From assembly GCA_913063055.1 (NCBI GenBank), contig CAJXZK010000020.1, positions 1 through 37,829 on the forward strand: DNA of 37,829 nt. The letters are read 5' to 3'. A program made the position numbers and the translations under genes. Source of the DNA: an uncultured bacterium. Its GTDB lineage: Bacteria; Cyanobacteriota; Vampirovibrionia; Obscuribacterales; Obscuribacteraceae. This document shows positions 17,117 through 24,819 of this stretch, piece after piece; positions within the stretch are counted from its first letter, which is position 1; the number at the start of each line of letters is the position of its first letter. The notes below the pieces were generated by a model that did no database searches, was not told the DNA's origin, and saw only the letters and a list, made by a program, of their open reading frames with translations.

Positions 17117-18322
17117 TTATTTTGCTTGTACAGGCATCAAGAGATACTTATAACCTTCGTCGCCAATGCCCTTGATGATTAAAGGCTTGAGCGAACCAGT
17201 CATTTCTAATTTGATCTCTTCTACAACCAGGCGTTGGAGCACATCGGTTAGATAGCGCACATTAACAGCAATGTCGATTGTTTCGCCTTCAAAACCAATT
17301 GAGACTTCTTCTTGAGCGCGGCCAACGTCTGGAGTATTGGCTGAGATCTGCACGTTCTCTGCTTCAAAGTGCAATTTAACCAGGTGGGTGCGCTCATCAG
17401 ACATAACTGCTACGCGCTCGATGGCCTGCATGAGCTCATCGCGCTTGAAGCTAGCTAAGTGGCTGAAATCTTTTGGGAAAAGCTCTTGATAGCGTGGATA
17501 TTCACCACTAATCAAACGAGTTGAGAGATAGTGGGTTTTGGTTTCAAAAGTAATCTGGCCATTAATGACGCCAAGACGTACTTCATTGCCACTATCTTGG
17601 CTATCAAGCACTTTGATAATTTCAGAACATGCCTTAGCTGGAATAATGGCCTTCAGACTAGCTGGCTTTTCTAGGGTGGCTGTAGCTACTTTAGCTTCGC
17701 TTGCCTCGCCTTCAGCTTCAACACTATCACCTTCGCCTTTAGCGGCGGCTACAGGTGCAGCTAAATTGAGCTTTTCAAAGCGGTGAGCTAGTCGTGAACC
17801 GTCGGTGGCAGTGCACTCAAAGTTGCCATCATCGATAACCATGTAGACGCCACCAAGGATGCTAGAAGCATCAAAGCTTGCGGCAGCAAAGGCGGTTTGC
17901 AAAATACTTTTCTTGAGAACGTCGCAAGGCATCAGCACTGCTTCTTTTGGACGTTGCTCAATTGTTTTAGGGAAATCATCAGCAGGCAAGCCAGAAATGC
18001 TGAACTTAGAGCGCTTGCAAGTTACGGTTGTTTCATAAGTCTCTTTGTTGATCTGAAAAGAAACCAGATCGTTTGGCAGTTTGGAGACAATTTCTAAAAG
18101 CTTTTTGCCAGGAAGGGTAATTGCGCCTGGGGTGTAAACCACAGCAGATGCTTTGGTTTCAATTGTCAGGTCGAGGTCTGTACCGTGAAACTTGATGCTT
18201 GACTCATTATCACTTTGAATCAACACGTTACTCAAGATTGGCTGCACTACACGTGTTGCAAGAGCACTGGTGACATCTTTAAGGGCTTTTACGAGTACAT
18301 CTTTCTGGACCGCAAAATGCAT
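17117..18322 (-). CDS. dnaN: DNA polymerase III beta subunit (sliding clamp)
   Basis: The clamp encircles DNA and tethers the replicative polymerase. The N-terminus MHFAVQKDVLVKALKDV, the KLLEIVSKLPND block, TATDGSRLAH (171-180) and the C-terminal LKPLIIKGIGDEGYKYLLMPVQ are all hallmarks of DnaN. The family length is about 365-380 aa; this one has 401 because of an Ala/Glu/Lys-rich acidic insertion at residues about 187-222, between the second-domain strand carrying the DGSRL motif and the KAIIPAKA strand. The ATG is preceded by GAGG with normal spacing. It follows dnaA on the same strand after a 332-base gap holding the candidate origin. Confidence 0.98.
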   Translation of the reverse strand: MHFAVQKDVLVKALKDVTSALATRVVQPILSNVLIQSDNESSIKFHGTDLDLTIETKASAVVYTPGAITLPGKKLLEIVSKLPNDLVSFQINKETYETTVTCKRSKFSISGLPADDFPKTIEQRPKEAVLMPCDVLKKSILQTAFAAASFDASSILGGVYMVIDDGNFECTATDGSRLAHRFEKLNLAAPVAAAKGEGDSVEAEGEASEAKVATATLEKPASLKAIIPAKACSEIIKVLDSQDSGNEVRLGVINGQITFETKTHYLSTRLISGEYPRYQELFPKDFSHLASFKRDELMQAIERVAVMSDERTHLVKLHFEAENVQISANTPDVGRAQEEVSIGFEGETIDIAVNVRYLTDVLQRLVVEEIKLEMTGSLKPLIIKGIGDEGYKYLLMPVQAK

Positions 18323-18450
18323 TTCAAAACCTCAAGTTCGCTGTGTTTAAAGGTTACTCGTTAGGGCGCTGTTTTTCAATCTCTCAACGCTCATCTTTGA
18401 AGGTTTTTTGGCAACCTGAGCCATCTCTAGAAATTCTCTTGCTGTTAGGT

Positions 18451-18470
18451 CTTTAAATTAAGTTATATAG
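18451..18470. other. AT-rich patch, candidate DNA unwinding element
   Basis: Seventeen of twenty bases are A or T (CTTTAAATTAAGTTATATAG). It lies 24 bases from the first DnaA-box-like site, where origin melting would be expected. Confidence 0.4.
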
Positions 18471-18493
18471 AAGTAGCAGAGGGAGCCAATTTC

Positions 18494-18502
18494 TGTAGAT
18501 AA
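18494..18502 (-). promoter_or_regulatory. DnaA-box-like site 1
   Basis: TGTAGATAA on the + strand (TTATCTACA on the minus strand) differs from the consensus TTATCCACA at one position. It is embedded in CTGTAGATAAC, which recurs 42 bases away. Confidence 0.55.
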
Positions 18503-18535
18503 CCCCGCAAACCAAAGCCCCGATTCATTTACCCC

Positions 18536-18544
18536 TGTAGATAA
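18536..18544 (-). promoter_or_regulatory. DnaA-box-like site 2
   Basis: This is an identical copy of site 1, in the same orientation, 42 bases downstream on the + strand. Its flank ACTTGTG also resembles the flank of site 3. Confidence 0.55.
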
Positions 18545-18629
18545 CTTGTGTACTGATTGTGCAAACATAAATGCTGTATATACGCTAGGTTCAAGGCTTT
18601 CGACAGTGAGCTGACATGGTTCAAACAAG

Positions 18630-18638
18630 TTATGCACA
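18630..18638 (+). promoter_or_regulatory. DnaA-box-like site 3
   Basis: TTATGCACA matches the relaxed TTATNCACA consensus. It faces opposite to sites 1 and 2. Read on the minus strand, TGTGCATAACTTGT matches site 2 plus flank at 12 of 14 positions. It lies 17 bases from the dnaA stop codon. Confidence 0.6.
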
Positions 18639-18654
18639 AGTTTTGAACAGGCAG

Positions 18655-20277
18655 TTAATCGGTCAACTGGTGGGTGATTTGCTTGATCGATTGCGACAGG
18701 CCGGGGTCTTTGGTCACTAACTCTTTTATGCGGCTGTGTGCATATAAAGCAGATGTGTGTTTGCGGTTGCCAAATGCTTCGCCGATTCTGGGAAAACTCA
18801 TATTGATCATGTCATGAGCCAGATACATAGCGATGTGTCTTGGCAGGGCCAGGTCTTGGGAACGCTTAGCTGAGCGCAATTCGCTTGATTCGACCCGGTA
18901 GTGTGCAGCCACTGTGTCGATAATGCGGTCGCAAGTAAGGGTGACCTTGGGGCGGCTTGGTGTAGTGGGCTGCAGCATGCCAGCCAGAGCGTTTACAGTC
19001 AGAGTTTCGCCGGTGAGATTGGCGTAGGCGTGACTGCGAATCAGCGCTCCTTCTAGTTCTCTAATGTTATTTGTAAACAACGAAGCGATGTATTCAAGAA
19101 TTTCATCGTCAACGCGCATGCCCTCAAGGGCACATTTTTTGCGCAGAATAGCTAGGCGGGTTTCCAGGTCGGGTGCCTGAACGTCTGAAATCAAACCCCA
19201 TTCAAAGCGACTTCTCAGCCTTTCTTCCAGGCGAGCAATGGCTTTGGGAGGGCGATCTGAGGAGAGCACTATTTGCTTGCCAGAATCGCGTAAAGCATTA
19301 AAGGTGTGGAAGAACTCTTCTTGAGTACTTTCTTTGCCTTGTAAGAACTGGATGTCATCAACCAAGAGCACGTCTATCTGGCGATAGCGCTTGCGGAAAT
19401 CCATCATGCGGTCATCGCGGATAGAGTTAATTAGCTCGTTAGTGAATTTCTCACAGCTAATGTAGCGAACCGAGGCGTTGGGTGAACCCTTAAGAATCTC
19501 GTGACCAATGGCGTGCATCAGGTGAGTTTTGCCCAGGCCAACTCCTCCATATATAAAGAGGGGGTTATAGGCTTGACCTGGCCTCTGGGCCACAGCCTGG
19601 GCCGCAGAGTGGCTGAAGCGGTTGTGGGAGCCAACCACGAAGGAGTCAAAAGCATATTTAGGGTTGAGATTGCTGCGACTGATGGTGACATGGTCAGGTA
19701 AGCGGGAAGAAGCGCCATTTTGCAGGGCACCTGGCGCATGGGCGCCAGAGCTAGCTACCATAGAGAGGCCGTTGCCGAAGTTGCTATTGGACCCACCGAG
19801 GTTCTGGCTAGAGTTTGGACCAGAGCTGCGGCTGGAAACGTCGGCCAGACCGTCACTGGTGGAGCTAAATGACGAAACGTTGGAGTTTAAGCCAGTCTCA
19901 GATTGTCTGTTATCGGTAGTTATTGTTGTGCTTGAAGTATTGCCCTGGCTTGATGTGATACTAGCAATGGTGGCACTATAGCTTTCGCTTTGGGCGTTGG
20001 CATCGACTACGACTTTGATTGTTACCTTTTCTTGGGTGACTTCGCCTATGGCTTGAGCCAGTGCTTCCATATAGTGATTAGCAATCATGGTTTGGACAAA
20101 GTCGTTGCTAACGGCTATTAGAGCGATGCCCTTGTTGTAGTCAATAAGTTGAGATGGTCGAATCCAGCTCTCGAAACTAGGCTGCGACATTTTTTTGACA
20201 AGTGTCTTCTGGGCCTCGCTCCAGATCTCCCGGGTGGGTTTGAGCAGGCGCACATCGTCTTGGTCATGGATCGTCAT
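18655..20277 (-). CDS. dnaA: Chromosomal replication initiator DnaA
   Basis: DnaA binds 9-bp boxes at oriC and, with ATP, melts the origin. The 540-aa protein has domain I (about 15-92), a long linker domain II rich in Ser, Asn, Thr and Gly (about 95-195), the AAA+ domain III with Walker A GGVGLGKT (244-251), Walker B LLVDD (304-308) and sensor I region VLSSDRPP (337-344), and the DNA-binding domain IV with the FGNRKHTSALYAHSRI signature (502-517). The usual motif has RDHTT or RDHST; here Asp is replaced by K506. At 540 aa it is longer than the common 440-470, mostly through domain II. The ATG is the first in frame. It is divergent from rpmH with 295 bases between. Confidence 0.99.
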   Translation of the reverse strand: MTIHDQDDVRLLKPTREIWSEAQKTLVKKMSQPSFESWIRPSQLIDYNKGIALIAVSNDFVQTMIANHYMEALAQAIGEVTQEKVTIKVVVDANAQSESYSATIASITSSQGNTSSTTITTDNRQSETGLNSNVSSFSSTSDGLADVSSRSSGPNSSQNLGGSNSNFGNGLSMVASSGAHAPGALQNGASSRLPDHVTISRSNLNPKYAFDSFVVGSHNRFSHSAAQAVAQRPGQAYNPLFIYGGVGLGKTHLMHAIGHEILKGSPNASVRYISCEKFTNELINSIRDDRMMDFRKRYRQIDVLLVDDIQFLQGKESTQEEFFHTFNALRDSGKQIVLSSDRPPKAIARLEERLRSRFEWGLISDVQAPDLETRLAILRKKCALEGMRVDDEILEYIASLFTNNIRELEGALIRSHAYANLTGETLTVNALAGMLQPTTPSRPKVTLTCDRIIDTVAAHYRVESSELRSAKRSQDLALPRHIAMYLAHDMINMSFPRIGEAFGNRKHTSALYAHSRIKELVTKDPGLSQSIKQITHQLTD

Positions 20278-20475
20278 CGCTTAGTTCTCTGATTTAAGGC
20301 TCGCGCCTATTTTGTGGGTCCGACAATAAGACGAACCCATCCCCTCAAAAGACAACTATGTCTGACATCTTACTCAGCACCTTTGGCAAGGTTAGAAAAG
20401 AGCAAGAAAGGGGGTGGATTCGTAAATTTTTAGTCTGCCCAGACGGACAGACAGCGCGAAGTATTTGCAATAGAT

Positions 20476-20509
20476 GATAGCATAGCTATCCTATCGATAG
20501 AATGATAGC
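20476..20509. repeat. Cluster of GATAGC/GCTATC palindromes between dnaA and rpmH
   Basis: GATAGC-ATA-GCTATC (20476-20490) is a perfect inverted repeat; it abuts the palindrome CTATCGATAG (20491-20500), and one more GATAGC follows at 20504-20509. Such a dense cluster between divergent dnaA and rpmH suggests a binding site for a regulator or for DnaA-independent origin proteins. No matching regulator is known to me. Confidence 0.5.
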
Positions 20510-20572
20510 CATCAATGCCAAAAACATTTTTAGCTCCCATTCTTGTTTGTCTCAATTTAGGTATTAGTTGTA

Positions 20573-20707
20573 ATGAAAAGAACACTTAGAGGCGCTATCC
20601 GTAAAGCCAAAAGAGGCAGCGGATTCTTGAAAAGAATGTCCACCGCATCTGGTCAAAAGGTGATCAGAGCTCGCCGCGCCAAGGGCCGCTACAGACTATC
20701 CGTCTAG
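20573..20707 (+). CDS. rpmH: 50S ribosomal protein L34
   Basis: Translated by hand this 44-codon frame starts [20 protein letters not shown] and ends in [20 protein letters not shown] followed by RLSV. It matches L34, a small, extremely basic large-subunit protein whose family pattern is KRT...GFxxRMxTxxGxxVxxxRRxKGRxxL. The usual TYQPSxRxR segment after KRT is replaced by [10 protein letters not shown]. Length is normal (44-47 aa). It heads the universally common rpmH-rnpA-yidD-yidC cluster, 30 bases before rnpA, and is divergent from dnaA. The ATG has no strong ribosome-binding site. Confidence 0.97.
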   Translation: MKRTLRGAIRKAKRGSGFLKRMSTASGQKVIRARRAKGRYRLSV

Positions 20708-20737
20708 AGTCATCTGCGGGTTTGCTTTAAGCATAAA

Positions 20738-21190
20738 ATGTTACCTGCTCATGAGCGTCTACGCAAAACAAGCGTTTTCCAGCGTGCTTATGCAGCGAGG
20801 AATAGCGTTTCGTTTGGTTGCGGGACGCTTTATGTGTTACATAGACGGCCTCCAGGTGGTAAACCTGGAGCCAAAGCCAGACCTGAGGCTGCGGCAAAAG
20901 CAAAGTCCGGCAACCAGCTAAAGCTACCTTTAGTTGGTTTTTCTATTTCTAAGAAGGTCTTCAAAAGCGCTTGCAAGAGAAATCGCGCTAAACGCAGAGT
21001 GAGAGAAGCTTACCGGCTAGTGAAGAATGGTTTTGACGAGAGCTTCAGGCAGGAAGCAGCAATGCACCGTTGGTACGCCCTGGTTTATGTCATCAATCCC
21101 ACTGCTCTTACCCTAGGATTTACAGAGATTGCGGCAGCCATTAGAGAAAGTCTAATTAAGGCCGGCAAGAAATTTGGTCAAAAGCAATGA
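20738..21190 (+). CDS. rnpA: Ribonuclease P protein component
   Basis: RnpA binds the catalytic RNA of RNase P, which trims the 5' end of tRNA precursors. The N-terminus [19 protein letters not shown], the [28 protein letters not shown] core (split here: SKKV at 71-74, RNR at 81-83, RRVRE at 86-90) and the ALVYVINP strand are diagnostic. At 150 aa it is longer than the usual 110-125 because of a Gly/Pro/Ala/Lys-rich insertion at about 38-62, between two strands of the central sheet. The last codon and stop overlap the yidD start (ATGA). It lies 30 bases after rpmH. Confidence 0.97.
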   Translation: MLPAHERLRKTSVFQRAYAARNSVSFGCGTLYVLHRRPPGGKPGAKARPEAAAKAKSGNQLKLPLVGFSISKKVFKSACKRNRAKRRVREAYRLVKNGFDESFRQEAAMHRWYALVYVINPTALTLGFTEIAAAIRESLIKAGKKFGQKQ

Positions 21191-21483
21191 TTTCAAGAAT
21201 ATTACTTTTGCTTTTAAGGGCCTATCAAAAGACTCGTTTCTTGAGACAGCCATCATGCAGGTTTTACCCATCTTGTTCACAATATATGGTTGAGGCAATT
21301 GAGTGTCATGGTGTTTTCATGGGGCTTAAGCTAGGTACCATTCGCTTGTGTAAATGTCATCCGCTCAATGACGGTGGAGTTGATGAAGTGCCGCCTAGCC
21401 TTAAAACAAGCAGTCAGACCGAACTAGACAGCAGAACTTACAGCAGATTTATTAGCCGCGGCATTAACAGAGGTACAAGGTAA
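21187..21483 (+). CDS. yidD: Membrane protein insertion efficiency factor YidD
   Basis: The 98-aa protein carries the full YidD pattern: an amphipathic N-terminus ([15 protein letters not shown]), the cysteine block [19 protein letters not shown] (25-43), then [24 protein letters not shown] (46-69 region). YidD sits at the inner face of the membrane and helps YidC-dependent membrane insertion. The typical length is 70-90 aa; the last 28 residues are a polar tail not shared with the family. It overlaps rnpA by four bases and ends three bases before yidC, so the three are probably one translationally coupled unit. Confidence 0.96.
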   Translation: MISRILLLLLRAYQKTRFLRQPSCRFYPSCSQYMVEAIECHGVFMGLKLGTIRLCKCHPLNDGGVDEVPPSLKTSSQTELDSRTYSRFISRGINRGTR

Positions 21484-21486
21484 CCA

Positions 21487-22734
21487 GTGGATATTACTTA
21501 CCAGTGCATGATTCCTGTGTTGATGAAGCTTGTCGAGTTTACTCACAGCTATGGCTTGTCAATAATCTTGTTGACTGTAGCAGTGCGAATCGTTGTTTGG
21601 CCTTTCGTTACGGCCTCGACTAAAAGCATGCAAAAGATGCAGTTGCTTCAGCCACGCATGAAATTGATTCAGGAGCGCTATAAAGGCGATCCTGAGATGC
21701 TGCAGAAGAAAGTAATGGAGTTCTACGCAAAGAACAAAGCCAATCCTCTGGGTGGCTGTTTGCCTATGCTTGTGCAACTACCGATTTTGTTTGCTCTCTT
21801 CGGTACTTTTAACGGCCCCCCCTTTGGTGACAAACCAGTCGACGTTAAAGTAACTGTGGTCGAGGCAAAGGATGCCAGTAAAGTTCATCGCAGCGAGACT
21901 TCTGGTGGTAACAGTCCCTATGTCAGTCCTGCTGGTGACTTGTCTAAAGTAATTGTTTTTCCTGGTGAATCTACTGTTTTGGTAGGCGATTCCATTGATT
22001 TTGGTACCCGGGCAACCGAAGGCAAATTGCCAGAAGACTTCAAACCATTATGGGTAATGAAGTTCGGCGGTAAATTTGCTACTCCTTCCGAAGGTTCGAT
22101 TGATCAAACAGGCCATGCTGTTTTCTCAGCGCCTGGAGAGTTTCACGTTGAAGCAGTTGTGCACGGCATTGCTAAAAGAGATCAATTCCTCTTTATCAAT
22201 TCACTGGGTAAGACCGCTACTGGCGTTGATTTACTTAAACCAGAAAATTACGACTTAGTCGTCTTGATCATTGCCTTTGGTGCTTCGATGTTCTTGTCTT
22301 CGAAGCTGACCATGGCTAAGCAGAACCCTGATGAAATGGATGAGAGTCAGCGTGTCACCCAAGACACCATGAAGTACATGCCGATTGCAATGTCGGTGAG
22401 CTTCTTCTTTATTCCATTGCCCACTGGTGTTTATCTCTATATGGTCGTTTCTAACCTCTTCCAGACTGCGCAAACTTGGCTTGTTATGCGCACTCCGCCA
22501 GAGCCTTTAGTTGATCCTGATGGTTTTGATTCAGCAGCCATGATGGCATCCGCACCATCGACACCTGGATCTTCTGGTAAGAAAGAAGCGCCTAGAACTA
22601 TCGACGTCACTCCATCTGAGCCTAAAAACGGTAAGAAAAAAGATGAGGGCGGCACAATCAAGTTTGGTCAAGCCGACAAAAACGGCGAGACAATTGACAC
22701 GGGTAAATCTAAGAAGAAGAAGAAAAAGCTATGA
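21487..22734 (+). CDS. yidC: Membrane protein insertase YidC/Oxa1 with inserted extracytoplasmic domain
   Basis: YidC inserts and folds membrane proteins. The start is GTG. The first helices (about 8-40 region) contain the conserved groove arginine R34 (TVAVRIVVWP). Next come the cytoplasmic hairpin (STKSMQKMQLLQPRMKLIQERYK), NPLGGCLPMLVQLPILFALF (86-105), and the last helices (about 256-330) with SFFFIPLPTGVYLYMVVSN. Unlike usual short YidC proteins, residues about 112-240 form a beta-rich, immunoglobulin-like stretch inserted in the extracytoplasmic loop after LFALFGTF. No large periplasmic P1 domain precedes the core. The C-terminus is a highly charged Lys-rich tail (KKKKKKL), which in relatives touches the ribosome. 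It overlaps jag by four bases (ATGA). Confidence 0.97.
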   Translation: MDITYQCMIPVLMKLVEFTHSYGLSIILLTVAVRIVVWPFVTASTKSMQKMQLLQPRMKLIQERYKGDPEMLQKKVMEFYAKNKANPLGGCLPMLVQLPILFALFGTFNGPPFGDKPVDVKVTVVEAKDASKVHRSETSGGNSPYVSPAGDLSKVIVFPGESTVLVGDSIDFGTRATEGKLPEDFKPLWVMKFGGKFATPSEGSIDQTGHAVFSAPGEFHVEAVVHGIAKRDQFLFINSLGKTATGVDLLKPENYDLVVLIIAFGASMFLSSKLTMAKQNPDEMDESQRVTQDTMKYMPIAMSVSFFFIPLPTGVYLYMVVSNLFQTAQTWLVMRTPPEPLVDPDGFDSAAMMASAPSTPGSSGKKEAPRTIDVTPSEPKNGKKKDEGGTIKFGQADKNGETIDTGKSKKKKKKL

Positions 22735-23315
22735 TGAATCTAAACACCCTGGATGACAACGCCAAAGACTATCTCGAAAAGATTTTGGCCATTCTCGACA
22801 TCGATGCTTCTGTAGAAAAATTAGAAGTAGACGACAGTACTTGCTGTTATCGCATCGACTGTAAGAGTGATGACGCTCGCATGCTAATTGGTCGCAATGG
22901 CCAAACTTTAGAGGCTTTACAGTTTGTTTTGCGACAAATGGTGAAGAGCAATTCTCTTGGTCGTGAACACTTTATTGTTGACGTTTTAGACTATCGTACC
23001 CGTCGTAGACGCACTTTAGAAGAGAGTGCCAAGCAAGGTGCTGTGGCTGTTCTCAACGGTGATAATGAGCATTATCCTTTGCTGGCGATGTCGGCATATG
23101 ATCGCCGCCTAGTGCACAACTATCTGCAAGAAGCTTTTCCTGAGCTTGCTTCAGAGAGTGAAGGCGAAGGTCCAGATCGTCACATTGTAATCAGCTATAA
23201 GGGCTTGCCTGATGGCGAACGCGGTACTTCTCCTGAAGACGAAGAGTATGGTTCCGAAATCGGCGATGAAGACGATTTGGATGAGATTGACGCTGATACT
23301 CAGCCTAAGCCTTAG
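22731..23315 (+). CDS. jag: KH/R3H RNA-binding protein Jag (KhpB)
   Basis: The 194-aa protein has a KH type II-like domain with the GRNGQTLEAL loop (54-63) and an R3H domain with the R-x3-H pair R125/H129 in SAYDRRLVHNYLQEAF. These two domains in this order next to yidC identify Jag/KhpB, an RNA-binding regulator linked to cell division and elongation in other bacteria. The separate Jag-N domain seen in Firmicutes is absent. The C-terminal 35 residues are strongly acidic (Asp/Glu-rich) and probably disordered. Its ATG overlaps the yidC stop; a second ATG directly follows and either may be used. A strong palindromic terminator lies 30 bases downstream, ending the operon. Confidence 0.95.
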   Translation: MMNLNTLDDNAKDYLEKILAILDIDASVEKLEVDDSTCCYRIDCKSDDARMLIGRNGQTLEALQFVLRQMVKSNSLGREHFIVDVLDYRTRRRRTLEESAKQGAVAVLNGDNEHYPLLAMSAYDRRLVHNYLQEAFPELASESEGEGPDRHIVISYKGLPDGERGTSPEDEEYGSEIGDEDDLDEIDADTQPKP

Positions 23316-23344
23316 GTATTAACGCTTAAGCCGTAATTAGATAG

Positions 23345-23384
23345 AAAAATAGAAATACTTGAGTACTCAAGTATTTCTATTTTT
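23345..23384. terminator. Perfect palindromic terminator after jag
   Basis: Twenty bases on each side of the centre (GAGT|ACTC, 23361-23368) are exactly complementary, so the RNA folds into a long AT-rich hairpin flanked by an A run and a T run. It would terminate transcription in both directions. The inner TTGAGTACTCAA core is found again at 34453-34464. Confidence 0.85.
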
Positions 23385-23574
23385 TTGCTAGTTGAGTATT
23401 TCTGGCTAGGCGACCTCAGAGAAACATTTGAGAAACAATTTGCCATCAGACTGCAAGCAGGGTTGATAGCGAACGTGTCTAGTTTTTTGCTGTTGCGGAT
23501 AGATACTTTCACAGAAACTTTTTTAGATTACGGCACTGAAGCTTTCTGGCAGATTTTTCTTAGTAGGTGAAAAA

Positions 23575-24819
23575 ATGGGCGATGGCAGATTAGGTGGCCC
23601 ACAATTAGATAAAGCCGACAATACTGAAGCTCTCAGGCGCTTTTTATTAGACCTGGATGGCGAACGTAAGGGAAATAACCTGGCTGCTGGCAAACGTGAC
23701 TCTATTGCCACAACAGGGGGTCTCAAAGATGGCTATTTGCGTTTTGACGATCCTTTTGCAAGGAAAGAAGAAAAGTCAAAAACGGCTGTTCAGGTTGAAC
23801 AGATTACCGATTTGGTTAGACAAAGAGCAGCGGCTGAGCGTGGCCTAAGTACAGAGCAAAAAGATGATTTGCGCCGAGCGCGGCGCGACTATACCTTGGC
23901 AAAAACCCCCGAAGACAAAGCTAAGTTTGTTCAGCAGATAGAAGGTCTGGTGCCTGGTTCCCGTGATCTGAACACGAAAATTAGACTTGGTTTGATGACG
24001 ATGGAGCCTGAGGTTAGCGATCTTTCTAGATTTCAGAACCTATCTCGACGGTCTATCTCAACTATTCAATGCCATGCTCGACCTGAGCCATCTTATTTCG
24101 AGCAACAAGAGCAGTCACGTATTCGCACTGAATTCTTACTGAGAGATCAGGTCAAGGGCGCTGTTGACAGCTTCTATAAGCCACGAGCAGAAGATCAGTT
24201 TGAAGCACGTTGGGCACAAATTGCTCTGGAGTCTCCTGTTGTGAAAGCTACAGAAGCTCTCAAGCAACTTCCTCCTATTAAGATCAGTACTGATAATGCC
24301 GTTGATGTGATCAAATATGGATTGACTGTTTCGGGTGTAGAGACCACTGCTCAGAGCAAAGAAATGGTGGAGAAAATAGCAGGGGGCATCAAGTCTATTT
24401 CTAAAGAAGGAGCCAATCAGTTTGTTATTGAGAGAGATACTAAGCGCGAGATTCTATTGCCAGAACAGCGCGACGTTGCTGCTGGAATTTCTATAAAGGG
24501 AATTGAAATTGATAATTTGCGTTTTCAAATTGGTCAGGGTAAGTATCCAGAGTTGACCAATATAGAGGGTTTGAAGGTCAAACTTGAGGTGCCGGCCATA
24601 CTCAACAAAGTTGCGCAAATTGACAACGAAGCCAAAATCAAACGGATATTTATGACTAGAAATGAAGGCAGCGGTGATTTTACTGTGAATGCTGAGGTGA
24701 CAAATCCAGTCCCGAGTGTAGTTCGCAACAGCTTGCGTCTCTTTAACAGCGAAGTTCCTGTGACTGAGACAATAGTGGCACCTATTGCTGTTTTAGGACC
24801 GGATGGTAAGCCGCGCTAG
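23575..24819 (+). CDS. Hypothetical protein, 414 aa
   Basis: I do not recognise a family. The N-terminal third (about 1-125) is charged and probably disordered or helical, rich in Asp, Lys, Arg and Gln (for example RQRAAAERGLSTEQKDDLRRARRDYTLAK). The C-terminal part (about 210-414) alternates hydrophobic and polar residues, as in beta-rich folds, and ends PIAVLGPDGKPR. No signal peptide or membrane helix is present. AGGTGA lies six bases before the ATG and supports the start. Its last 38 bases overlap the tail of the histidine kinase gene on the other strand. The gene follows the jag terminator, so it is its own transcription unit. Confidence 0.8.
   Translation: MGDGRLGGPQLDKADNTEALRRFLLDLDGERKGNNLAAGKRDSIATTGGLKDGYLRFDDPFARKEEKSKTAVQVEQITDLVRQRAAAERGLSTEQKDDLRRARRDYTLAKTPEDKAKFVQQIEGLVPGSRDLNTKIRLGLMTMEPEVSDLSRFQNLSRRSISTIQCHARPEPSYFEQQEQSRIRTEFLLRDQVKGAVDSFYKPRAEDQFEARWAQIALESPVVKATEALKQLPPIKISTDNAVDVIKYGLTVSGVETTAQSKEMVEKIAGGIKSISKEGANQFVIERDTKREILLPEQRDVAAGISIKGIEIDNLRFQIGQGKYPELTNIEGLKVKLEVPAILNKVAQIDNEAKIKRIFMTRNEGSGDFTVNAEVTNPVPSVVRNSLRLFNSEVPVTETIVAPIAVLGPDGKPR

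Larger units (their letters stand above)
18323..18654. other. oriC: Candidate chromosomal replication origin (oriC) between dnaA and dnaN
   Basis: This 332-base gene-free gap holds three DnaA-box-like 9-mers: TGTAGATAA at 18494 and 18536, and TTATGCACA at 18630. The first two sit in identical 11-base copies (CTGTAGATAAC) exactly 42 bases apart, four helical turns. An AT-rich patch (18451-18470) could be the unwinding element. Position beside dnaA and dnaN is the commonest oriC location in bacteria. The direction of dnaA transcription (into this gap) would suit an origin on the other side of dnaA, so the call is not certain. Confidence 0.6.

Noticed and set aside
19622-19981. Open frame of 119 codons opposite dnaA
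   Set aside because: It is the shadow of the Ser/Gly-rich linker of DnaA, whose biased codons leave the other strand open.
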